This document shows positions 17,257 through 24,891 of a stretch of DNA of 64,000 bases, one piece after another. Positions within the stretch are counted from its first letter, which is position 1, and each line of letters begins with the position of its first letter. Made by a program: the position numbers and the translations under genes. The DNA lies in assembly GCF_026627445.1 (NCBI RefSeq), contig NZ_JAPNLJ010000024.1:1-64000 (forward strand). The letters run 5' to 3'. The notes under the pieces were generated by a model that did not search any database, was not told the DNA's origin, and saw nothing but the letters and a program-made list of their open reading frames with translations. The stretch is from Streptomyces sp. H27-H1. Lineage in GTDB: Bacteria; Actinomycetota; Actinomycetes; Streptomycetales; Streptomycetaceae.

Positions 17257-17697
17257 ATGTCGGTTACCAGCACAGCCCATGACGTACTCAACCCGACGGC
17301 CGAGTACCTCGCCTTCTGGCGGGAACGGCACGTCTGCACGCTGACCACGCACCGCCCCGACGGCAGTCCGCACGTGGTCCCGGTGGGTGTGACGTACGAC
17401 CCGGAGGCCGGGCTGGCACGGGTGATCAGCAACAAGCACAGCAAAAAGGTCCGCAACGTGCTGGTGGCGCAGGACGGCCCGCAGGGCGACCCGCGGGGCG
17501 GGGTCCGGGTGGCGGTGTGCCAGATGGAGGGGCGTCGCTGGGCGACCCTGGAGGGTCGCGCGGTGGTCCGTACGGACGAGGCCTCCGTCGCGGAGGCGGT
17601 GCGGCGCTACGCCGAGCGGTACGGGCGGACGCCCTCGCCGAACCCTGACCGGGTGGTCGTGGAGATCAGCCTGGACCGGGCCATGGGGCGCGCGTAG
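17257..17697 (+). CDS. PPOX-class F420-dependent oxidoreductase family protein
   Basis: The 146-aa split-barrel flavin/F420-binding protein has EYLAFWRERHVCTLTTHRPDGSPHVVPVGVTYD at its N-terminus and the VAVCQMEGRRWATLEGRA strand set of the TIGR03618-type family. It likely binds F420 or FMN and reduces small substrates; no substrate can be inferred. It is divergent from clpB, with the HAIR operator 24 bp upstream of its start, which raises the possibility of heat control. Confidence 0.82.
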   Translation: MSVTSTAHDVLNPTAEYLAFWRERHVCTLTTHRPDGSPHVVPVGVTYDPEAGLARVISNKHSKKVRNVLVAQDGPQGDPRGGVRVAVCQMEGRRWATLEGRAVVRTDEASVAEAVRRYAERYGRTPSPNPDRVVVEISLDRAMGRA

Positions 17698-17823
17698 CCG
17701 GCGGAGTCCGCCTCGGCCTTGCCCGGCACGCGCCCGCCCGGGGCCGCCCCCTCCGGCACGACCACGCCCGATCCGGCCGTGTCCGGTTCAACCATGTCCG
17801 GTTCAACCACTGGACACGGACAT

Positions 17824-17867
17824 CACAGCGACGCCATCGTGGTCAGGTCCACGATGGCGTCGCTGTG
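17824..17867. terminator. 19-bp perfect inverted repeat (bidirectional terminator)
   Basis: Arms 17824-17842 and 17849-17867 pair perfectly around a 6-nt loop, 45 bp past the stop of the minus-strand Rieske-like gene and about 130 bp past the PPOX stop. A direct duplication of GTCCGGTTCAACCA lies just to the left (about 17780-17810). Confidence 0.75.
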
Positions 17868-17911
17868 TGGGGGGTAGCGCCTGAGCGATCTTCGACAACA
17901 GGGGAATCGCT

Positions 17912-18223
17912 TCAGGCACTGCGGGGGGTGGCAGCGGATTCGGGCTCGAAAAGTTGGTGATCACGCTGGTCCAGATTGACGAAGACCATGCCGTACCGGA
18001 TCTCGCAGCGGACCGGCTGCGGTGCGCCTCGGGGGCGGCGCAGACAGCGGTAGGCGCGGACGTCCTCGTCCTCCTCCCGCACCACGATGATCGGCTGGCC
18101 GAAGAGGGTGACCTTCAGCGAGTCACCCGCGTAAGGAATGGCGCTGGTGAGATCGATGAACTGCCAGCCGGAGCGGTATGCCGATGCCATTTCACGGCGG
18201 AAGCCGTGATCGTCGGGGGTCAT
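17912..18223 (-). CDS. Small Rieske-like protein lacking cluster ligands
   Basis: The 103-aa protein reads like the core of a Rieske ferredoxin domain: a hydrophobic lead-in, LFGQPIIVVREEDEDVRAYR, then CLRRPRGAP where a Rieske protein has its C-x-H box, and VRCEIRYGMVFVNLD where it has C-x2-H. Both histidines and the first cysteine are missing, so a [2Fe-2S] cluster is not expected. Its ATG overlaps the stop of the DLGWD peptide gene (TGATG), so translation is coupled. Function is unknown; it may bind, export or modify the peptide, or sense something using the fold. The Rieske assignment is by eye. Confidence 0.6.
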   Translation of the reverse strand: MTPDDHGFRREMASAYRSGWQFIDLTSAIPYAGDSLKVTLFGQPIIVVREEDEDVRAYRCLRRPRGAPQPVRCEIRYGMVFVNLDQRDHQLFEPESAATPRSA

Positions 18224-18429
18224 CAGTCCCAGCCGAGGTCGTCGGTCGACGCTGCGGCCGAGTCCCAGCCCAAGTCGTTGGGCGTCGAATCCCAGCCCAG
18301 ATCAGGCTGGCCTATCGCCACGGGCGTGTCGGTACCCCCCACGTCCCCGCCGAAGGCGCTGACTGCCCCGATGACCGCAGCGGCGGAGAACCCAATGGCA
18401 AGTACCGAGCGAAGCATTCTCTTGTACAT
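18223..18429 (-). CDS. Exported peptide precursor with three DLGWD repeats
   Basis: This 68-aa peptide starts MYKRML with GAGG upstream. Residues 1-28 form a signal-like segment (basic start, hydrophobic LAIGFSAAAVIGAVSAFG). The remaining 40 residues are a thin linker and three copies of DLGWDS/DLGWD separated by TPN and AAASTD. The repeats also show at DNA level (three GA-C/T-CTGGGCTGGGA blocks). There are no cysteines, so it is not a lanthipeptide. It could be a processed signal peptide or multi-core RiPP precursor. It is coupled to the Rieske-like gene and divergent from a LuxR-type regulator. Confidence 0.7.
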   Translation of the reverse strand: MYKRMLRSVLAIGFSAAAVIGAVSAFGGDVGGTDTPVAIGQPDLGWDSTPNDLGWDSAAASTDDLGWD

Positions 18430-18532
18430 GGTCGGCTTCGTCCTCACTTGATGGAAATCTTCTCCCCCGCGTGTCAGACGATGGCTCATTCGGGCACGTC
18501 GCTGCCACAGGGACGATGCATCATGTTCTTGC

Positions 18533-19552
18533 ATGTTCAGGACCCTGGGGGGTGGAGATTTGCCCAGAAACAACACAAAGCCGACACATCCCCACCCCGT
18601 CACGTCCATGTGCGAGGAGGGAACACGGCTCTACACGGCCGCGCTGAGCACCGGCCGGGTCACCCGCAGCGAGGTCGAGAACGCCCCCTGCCTGCTCGAA
18701 TTCGCTCTGCTGAGGCCCGACCCCGATGACGCGAACCAGCTGCGCGCGGTTCCCCCGTCCGTCGCACTCGCCCAGCGGCTCCATCCGCTCGAGCGAGAGA
18801 TTCAGGACCGGCGCCGCGACACCATAGATCTCACCGACGCATTCGAGCCGTTTCTGACCGTCAGCGCACAGAGCCCCGCGAACACCCACGCCATCACCGT
18901 GCTGGAGGGGTTCGACCAGATCCACACCGCGCTCGACCAGGCCACCGCCGAATGCCGGACCGAGGTGCTGACCGTACAACCGGGTGGGGCCCGGTCCACG
19001 TCCGTCCTCACGGAGGCGCTGGAGCGCGCCGCTCCCCTGGTCAACCGCGGGGTGCGGATCCGCACGCTCTACCAGCACACCGTGCGGCACAGCCAGGGCA
19101 CGCTCGCCTACGTGGACCGGATCTCCGCGGGGAAGGTGGAGATCCGCACACTCGAAGAGCTCATAGAGCGTCTCATGATCTTCGACCGCACGGTGGCCTT
19201 CATCCCCACCAGCGACGACCGCAAGACAGCCCTGGAACTGCGCCACCCCGGGCTGGTCGACTACCTCATCAAGGTCTTCGAGCAGTTGTGGCACCGCGCC
19301 ATCCCGCTGTCGGCGGAGGTGACGTACCAGCACACCCCCGGCGGCATCTCCGGCGTGCAGCGCTCCATCGCCCAGCTCCTCATCGAGGGGCACGTGGACG
19401 AGGCCATCGCGCGCAGGCTGGGGATGAACGTACGGACCTGCCGCGCCCACATCGCCAAACTGGCGGCCTCGCTGGGCAGCGGCAGCCGGGCGCAGCTGGG
19501 CTTCCTCATCGCCCGGTCGGGAATCCTGGAAGACCCGGCGCCCGGCCCCTGA
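18533..19552 (+). CDS. LuxR-type regulator with N-terminal TrmB-like part
   Basis: Up to 339 aa; the exact start is unclear (ATG 18533, TTG 18560 or ATG 18608, none with a strong ribosome site). The N-terminal 90 residues (TRLYTAALSTGRVTRSEV, CLLEFALLRPDP) form a winged-helix-like part. The middle (about 110-265) resembles a phospholipase D-like/TrmB sensor fold with RIRTLYQHTVRHS and LMIFDRTVAFIP. The C-terminus is a LuxR helix-turn-helix (LLIEGHVDEAIARRLGMNVRTCRAHIAKL). It lacks a receiver or autoinducer domain. Being divergent from the DLGWD peptide operon, it is the natural candidate to control it or sense its product. Such regulators are numerous in Streptomyces. Confidence 0.8.
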   Translation: MFRTLGGGDLPRNNTKPTHPHPVTSMCEEGTRLYTAALSTGRVTRSEVENAPCLLEFALLRPDPDDANQLRAVPPSVALAQRLHPLEREIQDRRRDTIDLTDAFEPFLTVSAQSPANTHAITVLEGFDQIHTALDQATAECRTEVLTVQPGGARSTSVLTEALERAAPLVNRGVRIRTLYQHTVRHSQGTLAYVDRISAGKVEIRTLEELIERLMIFDRTVAFIPTSDDRKTALELRHPGLVDYLIKVFEQLWHRAIPLSAEVTYQHTPGGISGVQRSIAQLLIEGHVDEAIARRLGMNVRTCRAHIAKLAASLGSGSRAQLGFLIARSGILEDPAPGP

Positions 19553-19612
19553 GGGCGGCGCCCGGACGCTGAAGGCCGCGCGCAGGCCCTGCAGGGCACC
19601 GGGGGCGACGCG

Positions 19613-19647
19613 GAAGGCCCCGCCCGGTGAACCCGGGCGGGGCCTTC
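19613..19647. terminator. Bidirectional terminator between the LuxR gene and hspR
   Basis: A perfect 15-bp stem (19613-19627 with 19633-19647) with a TGAAC loop lies between convergent genes. Confidence 0.8.
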
Positions 19648-19670
19648 GTCGCACGTCCGTACGGGCGCGC

Positions 19671-20123
19671 TCAGTCCATCGGGCGCTTGGGCGCCGGCCG
19701 CCAGACGACCAGGGCGCTGCCCGGCTGCGGCGGCTGGTAGGGGACCAGGTCGCGCCGGTACGAGGCGTGCACCTGGGCCTCGCGCTGCTGGAGGACGGCG
19801 GCGGCGCCGTCGACCGCCGTGGAGAGCTCGGCCACGCGCTGCTGGAGCGCGGCGACCTGGTTCTCCAGCTCGATGATCCGCTTGATGCCGGCCAGGTTGA
19901 TGCCCTCTTCCTGGGACAGCGCCTGCACCGTGCGGAGCAGTTCGATGTCACGGGCCGAGTAGCGCCGGCCGCGCCCGGCCGTACGGCCCGGGGAGACCAG
20001 GCCGAGGCGGTCGTACTGGCGCAGGGTCTGCGGATGCAGGCCCGAGAGCTGGGCGGCCACCGAGATCACGTAGACCGGGGTCTCATCGGTGAGCTGGTAC
20101 TGGCTCCTACGGCGGCCGTCCAT
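19671..20123 (-). CDS. hspR: Heat-shock repressor HspR (MerR family)
   Basis: The 150-aa MerR-type regulator has an N-terminal HTH (YVISVAAQLSGLHPQTLRQYDRLGLVSP, read in parts) and a coiled coil with KRIIELENQVAALQQRVAEL. It represses the dnaK operon and clpB through HAIR operators with DnaK as co-repressor. It is the last gene of the dnaK-grpE-dnaJ-hspR operon and its ATG comes 1 nt after the dnaJ stop, so it is made together with its co-repressor. Two HAIR sites are present in the window. Confidence 0.95.
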   Translation of the reverse strand: MDGRRRSQYQLTDETPVYVISVAAQLSGLHPQTLRQYDRLGLVSPGRTAGRGRRYSARDIELLRTVQALSQEEGINLAGIKRIIELENQVAALQQRVAELSTAVDGAAAVLQQREAQVHASYRRDLVPYQPPQPGSALVVWRPAPKRPMD

Positions 20124-20124
20124 G

Positions 20125-21312
20125 TCATGCTCCCTTCGCGGACTCGAACAGTGCGGAGCGTGGGTCCTCGGACTCCGTAGCCTCGCGATACAGCTCCATG
20201 GCCTCGCGGGCCTTGTCGTTCAGCTCCGTCGGGACCGCGACCTCCACCGTCACGAGCAGGTCGCCGCGGGTGCCGTCCTTGCGGACCGCCCCCTTGCCGC
20301 GGGCCCGCATCGTGCGGCCGCCCGGGGTACCCGGGGGCAGCTTCAGCGTCACCGAGGGGCCGTTCAAGGTCGGGACCTTGATGTCGGCTCCCAGCGCCGC
20401 CTCCGCGAAGGTCACCGGGACGGTCACCGTGAGGTTGTCGTCCTTGCGGCCGAAGACCGGATGCGCGTCCACGTGCACGACCACGTACAGGTCACCGCCC
20501 GGGCCGCCGCGCTCGCCCGGGGCTCCCTTGCCGCGCAGCCGGATCCGCTGGGAGTCGGAGACCCCCGCCGGGATCCGGACCTGCATGGTCCGGGAACTAC
20601 GGGCCCGTCCGCTGCCCTTGCAGATGTCGCACGGGTTCTCGGCGATCAGGCCGCGGCCCTTGCAGTCCGCGCAGGGGTCGGTCAGCGAGAAGCCGCCGCC
20701 GCTGCCTCGGGAGACCTGGCCGGTGCCGACGCAGGTCGGGCACACGCGGGGCGTGCCGTTCTTGTCGCCGGTGCCCGAACAGGCCTTGCAGGGGGACTGC
20801 GAGGACATCCGGAGCGGGACCGTGGCCCCGTCCACCGCCTCCGTGAAGGAGAGGGTGACCTCCGACTCGATGTCCTGGCCGCGCCGCGGCTGGGTACGGG
20901 TACCCGGGCCGGGGCCGGCTCCGCCGCGGTTGAACAGGCCGCCGAAGACGTCTCCCAGGCCACCGCCGCCGAAACCGCCGGCCGCGCCGCCCTGCTGCTG
21001 GCCCCCGAAGAGGTCGCCGAGGTCGAAGTTGAACGAGCCGCCGCCCCCGCCCGGACCGGGGCGGAAGCCCCCGTTGCCGAACAGGGCGCGGGCCTCGTCG
21101 TACTCCTTGCGCTTTTTGGCGTCACCGAGGATGTCGTTCGCCTCGGAGATCTCCTTGAAGCGCTCCTCGGCCGAGGCGTCGCCCTTGTTGGCGTCCGGGT
21201 GGAACTCGCGGGCGAGCTTCCGGTACGCCTTCTTGATCTCGGCCTCGGTGGCGTCCTTCGGGACACCGAGGACCTTGTAGTAGTCCTTCTCGACGAAGTC
21301 CTTCGTGCTCAT
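20125..21312 (-). CDS. dnaJ: DnaJ co-chaperone
   Basis: The 395-aa type I Hsp40 has the J-domain (YYKVLGVPKDATEAEIKKAY, HPDANKGD where the HPD loop lies), a Gly/Phe-rich linker, four CxxCxGxG zinc motifs (CKACSGTG, CPTCVGTG, CADCKGRG, CDICKGSG) and C-terminal beta domains. It stimulates DnaK ATPase and holds clients. It lies in the dnaK operon 69 bp after grpE. Confidence 0.97.
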   Translation of the reverse strand: MSTKDFVEKDYYKVLGVPKDATEAEIKKAYRKLAREFHPDANKGDASAEERFKEISEANDILGDAKKRKEYDEARALFGNGGFRPGPGGGGGSFNFDLGDLFGGQQQGGAAGGFGGGGLGDVFGGLFNRGGAGPGPGTRTQPRRGQDIESEVTLSFTEAVDGATVPLRMSSQSPCKACSGTGDKNGTPRVCPTCVGTGQVSRGSGGGFSLTDPCADCKGRGLIAENPCDICKGSGRARSSRTMQVRIPAGVSDSQRIRLRGKGAPGERGGPGGDLYVVVHVDAHPVFGRKDDNLTVTVPVTFAEAALGADIKVPTLNGPSVTLKLPPGTPGGRTMRARGKGAVRKDGTRGDLLVTVEVAVPTELNDKAREAMELYREATESEDPRSALFESAKGA

Positions 21313-21381
21313 CCCCGGTGTCCCTCCTCTCGTACTTCTCGTCCCTCTGGTACTGCGCGTTCAGCTACTGCGTGTTCTGCG

Positions 21382-22047
21382 TCAGCCCTCGTCGGGGGCA
21401 TCCGCGTCCTTGTCGGACGGCGTCTCGGCCTCCGCCGCCTCGGACTTCGGCGCCGTACCCGGCTGGGGCTCGGCCACCGCGACCCGCGCGGGGCGGATCG
21501 TACGCTCGCCGATCCGGTAGCCCGGCTGCAGGATCGCCACGCAGGTGTCCTCGGTGACGTCCGCGGCGTACGAGTGCATCAGGGCCTCGTGGATCGTCGG
21601 GTCGAAGGGCTCGCCCTCCTTGCCGAACTGCTGCAGGCCCATCTTGGCCGCGGCGGTCTCCAGCGATTCGGCCACCGACTTGAAGCCGCCGACCAGCTCG
21701 CCATGTTCCCGCGCCCGGCCGATGTCGTCCAGAGTCGGGAGGAGTTCCGTCAGGAGGGACGCGACCGCGATCTCCTTGACGGCGATCCGGTCCCGCTCCA
21801 CGCGGCGGCGGTAGTTCTGGTACTCCGCCTGGACCCGCTGGAGGTCCGCGGTGCGCTCACCGAGCGCGGTGCGGGCCTGGTCCAGCTGGGCCAGGAGAGC
21901 TACGTCCTGTACTGCTGCGGAGTCCCCGGCCGGGGCCGCGGCCTCCTCCTCGGAGGAAGCTGCGGCCTTCGGCTCGGCGGCGTCGTCAGGCGCGGCGTCG
22001 GCGGGGACTTCGGGCTTCTCGTCGAAACCCGGGGTCTCCTCCGACAT
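21382..22047 (-). CDS. grpE: GrpE nucleotide exchange factor
   Basis: A 221-aa protein with a long acidic Ala-rich N-terminus, a coiled coil (about 55-120, LDQARTALGERTADLQRV then YQNYRRRVERD) and the C-terminal beta-domain with AVTE-type HEAL stretch DPTIHEALMHSY. The ATG overlaps the dnaK stop (TGATG), so it is translationally coupled. It releases ADP from DnaK. The C-terminus carries an extra acidic Asp/Ala tail. Confidence 0.95.
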   Translation of the reverse strand: MSEETPGFDEKPEVPADAAPDDAAEPKAAASSEEEAAAPAGDSAAVQDVALLAQLDQARTALGERTADLQRVQAEYQNYRRRVERDRIAVKEIAVASLLTELLPTLDDIGRAREHGELVGGFKSVAESLETAAAKMGLQQFGKEGEPFDPTIHEALMHSYAADVTEDTCVAILQPGYRIGERTIRPARVAVAEPQPGTAPKSEAAEAETPSDKDADAPDEG

Positions 22048-23894
22048 CAGACAGCGCCGCCCTTCGGCTTCTCGTCGTCGACGATCTCGGCGTCGACGAC
22101 GTCGTCGGCGTCCGCGGCTCCGGCCTGGCCCGCGTCAGCGGTCGGCGCGCCACCGGAGGCCTGGGCGTCGGCGTAGATCGCCTGGCCGAGCTTCTGGCTG
22201 ACGGCACCGAGCTTCTCGGTCGCGGTGCGGATCTCGGCGGCGTCCTCGCCCTTGAGCTTTTCCTTCAGCTCGGCGATGGAGGCCTCGACCTCGTCCTTGA
22301 CGTCGGCCGGGACCTTGTCCTCGTTGTCCTTGACGAACTTCTCCGTCTGGTAGACGAGCTGCTCGCCCTGGTTGCGGGACTCGGCCGCCTCCTTGCGACG
22401 GAGGTCCTCGTCCGCGTACTGCTCCGCCTCCTGGCGCATGCGGTCGACCTCGTCCTTGCCGAGCGAAGAGCCGCCGGTGACGGTCATCTTCTGCTCCTTG
22501 CCCGTGCCGAGGTCCTTCGCGGTCACGTGCATGATGCCGTTCGCGTCGATGTCGAAGGAGACCTCGATCTGCGGGACGCCACGCGGGGCCGGCGGCAGGC
22601 CGGTCAGCTCGAACATGCCGAGCTTCTTGTTGTACGCCGCGATCTCCCGCTCGCCCTGGTAGACCTGGATCTGCACGGACGGCTGGTTGTCCTCGGCCGT
22701 CGTGAAGATCTCGGACCGCTTGGTCGGGATCGTGGTGTTGCGCTCGATGAGCTTGGTCATGATGCCGCCCTTGGTTTCGATACCCAGGGACAGCGGGGTC
22801 ACGTCGAGGAGCAGGACGTCCTTGACTTCACCCTTGAGAACGCCCGCCTGGAGGGTCGCACCGATGGCGACGACCTCGTCCGGGTTGACGCCCTTGTTGG
22901 CGTCCTGACCGCCTGTGAGCTCCTTGACGAGCTCGGCGACGGCCGGCATGCGGGTGGAGCCGCCGACCAGGACCACGTGGTCGATCTCGGACAGGTTGAT
23001 ACCCGCGTCCTTGATGACGTTGTGGAACGGGGTCTTGCAGCGGTCGAGCAGGTCCGCGGTCAGCTGCTGGAACTGGGCGCGGGTGAGCTTCTCGTCCAGG
23101 TGCAGCGGGCCCTCGGCGGAAGCCGTGATGTAGGGCAGGTTGATCGAGGTCTCCGTGGAGGAGGACAGCTCGATCTTCGCCTTCTCGGCGGCCTCACGCA
23201 GACGCTGGAGCGCCATCTTGTCCTTGGCCAGGTCGACACCGTGGCCGTTCTGGAACTGCTTCACCAGGTAGTCGACGACACGCTGGTCCCAGTCGTCGCC
23301 ACCGAGGTGGTTGTCGCCGTTGGTGGCCTTGACCTCGACGACGCCGTCGCCGATCTCGAGGAGCGACACGTCGAAGGTGCCGCCACCGAGGTCGAAGACG
23401 AGAATGGTCTGGTCGTCCTTGTCGAGACCGTAGGCCAGGGCGGCGGCCGTCGGCTCGTTGACGATGCGAAGGACGTTCAGGCCCGCGATCTCGCCGGCCT
23501 CCTTCGTCGCCTGACGCTCGGAGTCGTTGAAGTAGGCCGGGACGGTGATGACCGCGTCCGTGACCTTCTCGCCCAGGTACGCCTCGGCGTCGCGCTTCAG
23601 CTTCTGCAGGATGAAGGCGCTCATCTGCTGCGGGTTGAAGTCCTTGCCATCCAGATTGATCTTCCAGTCAGTGCCCATGTGGCGCTTGACGGAGCGGATG
23701 GTCCGGTCGACGTTCGTGACTGCCTGACGCTTGGCCACCTCGCCGACGAGGACCTCGCCGTTCTTGGCGAAGGCGACGACGGACGGCGTGGTCCTGGCGC
23801 CCTCGGCGTTGGTGATGACGGTGGGCTCGCCGCCTTCCAGAACGCTGACGACGGAGTTAGTGGTGCCCAGGTCGATGCCGACCGCACGTGCCAT
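22047..23894 (-). CDS. dnaK: DnaK (Hsp70) chaperone
   Basis: The 615-aa Hsp70 starts MARAVGIDLGTTNSVVSVLE after a GGAGG site; longer upstream reading is non-conserved. The ATPase domain shows VPAYFNDSERQATKEA, VFDLGGGTFDVSLLEI and VVLVGGSTRMPAV. The substrate domain shows LLLDVTPLSLGIETKGG. The C-terminal tail is Ala/Gly-rich and ends EIVDDEKPKGGAV. It serves as co-repressor for HspR in Streptomyces. A HAIR operator lies 19 bp upstream of the start codon. Confidence 0.98.
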   Translation of the reverse strand: MARAVGIDLGTTNSVVSVLEGGEPTVITNAEGARTTPSVVAFAKNGEVLVGEVAKRQAVTNVDRTIRSVKRHMGTDWKINLDGKDFNPQQMSAFILQKLKRDAEAYLGEKVTDAVITVPAYFNDSERQATKEAGEIAGLNVLRIVNEPTAAALAYGLDKDDQTILVFDLGGGTFDVSLLEIGDGVVEVKATNGDNHLGGDDWDQRVVDYLVKQFQNGHGVDLAKDKMALQRLREAAEKAKIELSSSTETSINLPYITASAEGPLHLDEKLTRAQFQQLTADLLDRCKTPFHNVIKDAGINLSEIDHVVLVGGSTRMPAVAELVKELTGGQDANKGVNPDEVVAIGATLQAGVLKGEVKDVLLLDVTPLSLGIETKGGIMTKLIERNTTIPTKRSEIFTTAEDNQPSVQIQVYQGEREIAAYNKKLGMFELTGLPPAPRGVPQIEVSFDIDANGIMHVTAKDLGTGKEQKMTVTGGSSLGKDEVDRMRQEAEQYADEDLRRKEAAESRNQGEQLVYQTEKFVKDNEDKVPADVKDEVEASIAELKEKLKGEDAAEIRTATEKLGAVSQKLGQAIYADAQASGGAPTADAGQAGAADADDVVDAEIVDDEKPKGGAV

Positions 23895-23912
23895 TTTGAT
23901 TCCTCCAGCTGA

Positions 23913-23933
23913 CTTGAGTGGAACAGACTCAAG
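23913..23933. promoter_or_regulatory. HAIR operator (HspR site) for the dnaK operon
   Basis: CTTGAGT-N7-ACTCAAG, an exact copy of the HAIR consensus, lies 19 bp upstream of the dnaK start and probably overlaps its promoter. Confidence 0.95.
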
Positions 23934-24125
23934 ACTGCCGGATCGGTTTGCCGGTGTCAACAGAGGTGAGCCGAGGGGGCTCAACCTTTAGGCTGCGTTT
24001 ACGCTCAGGCACACCGCTTCGCCCGGCCCCGGCACCGACACCCCACCGGCTCCGCCTCAGCCGAACGGGGCACGGCCGCAGCGCGGCGCCCGCACACCGA
24101 GGGAGGCGTCCGGCACGGTGCTGGC

Positions 24126-24674
24126 ATGCCTCTGCTGTCACGCCTCCCCTTCCCGTCAGGGCTGCGACCGGCCGGGCCCCCGGCCAAGCGGGTGCTCGAC
24201 CTCGCCGGCGCGGCGCTCCTGCTCGGGCTGCTCCTCGTACCGCTGCTGCTGACCGCCGGGATCCTGTACGCGACCCAGGGCGCGCGGGTCCTCGTACGCG
24301 AACCGGCGGCGGGGCTGGCTGGGCGGCCCTACCGGGCGTGGCGGTTCCGGGTCGGCAAGGGCCGGACCGGGGCCGCGCTGGAGCGGTACGCGCTGGACGG
24401 GCTGCCGCAGCTGCTCAATGTGGTCCGGGGCGAGATGTCGCTGGTCGGACCGCGGCCCGGACCGCCCCCCGTGAACGGCGCACCGCACCGGCCCGACCGG
24501 CTCCTCGTACGGCCCGGGATGACCGGGCTGTGGCAGGTGGGCGCGCGTTCGGACCTGCCGTGGGAGGAGATGGACCTGCTGGACCGGCACTATGTGGAGA
24601 ACCACTGGCTGGGGATGGACCTGGCGATCCTCGCGCAGAGCCCGCGGGCGGCCTGGCGGTACGGGCGGCTCTGA
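24126..24674 (+). CDS. Bacterial sugar transferase (WcaJ/WbaP-type), short form
   Basis: The 182-aa protein has the monotopic phosphoglycosyl transferase domain: basic KRVLDLAGAALLLGLLLVPL, RAWRFRVGKG, then LDGLPQLLNVVRGEMSLVGPRP and PGMTGLWQVGARSDL. It lacks the N-terminal multi-helix bundle and CoA-binding-like part of longer members. It probably transfers a sugar phosphate to undecaprenyl phosphate. No other polysaccharide gene is adjacent, so its pathway is unclear. A tandem 11-bp G/C repeat (about 24718-24752) lies just downstream. Confidence 0.8.
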   Translation: MPLLSRLPFPSGLRPAGPPAKRVLDLAGAALLLGLLLVPLLLTAGILYATQGARVLVREPAAGLAGRPYRAWRFRVGKGRTGAALERYALDGLPQLLNVVRGEMSLVGPRPGPPPVNGAPHRPDRLLVRPGMTGLWQVGARSDLPWEEMDLLDRHYVENHWLGMDLAILAQSPRAAWRYGRL

Positions 24675-24717
24675 GACGGGGTCGGGCGGGGACGGGACGC
24701 TGACGGGACGCCGACGT

Positions 24718-24752
24718 GGCGGCGACGAGGCGGCGACGAGGCGGCGACGAGG
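24718..24752. repeat. Three tandem copies of GGCGGCGACGA
   Basis: An 11-bp unit is repeated about three times between the sugar transferase and the Fe-S oxidoreductase. It is a simple tandem repeat without obvious function. Confidence 0.6.
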
Positions 24753-24891
24753 CAGGGCCGGCCCCGCGGCGGCCGGGGCGAGCGACGCAGATCACCGCGC
24801 GCTCGGCTACATTGCGGCGTCGGGACTGGGTAACCTCAAGCCTTGACTGGATAAGTTACCGCTTAGTAAGTGCCGCCCGAGGAGCCCTTCC

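Noticed and set aside
14457..17282. Very long plus-strand frame opposite clpB (and similar ones opposite dnaK, fba, kynU)
   Set aside because: High-GC mirror frames; no family pattern, while the opposite strand has clear motifs.
17912..18223. Calling the 103-aa protein a functional Rieske ferredoxin
   Set aside because: Both C-x-H and C-x2-H boxes lack their His and one Cys, so a cluster is not expected; only the fold resemblance is kept.
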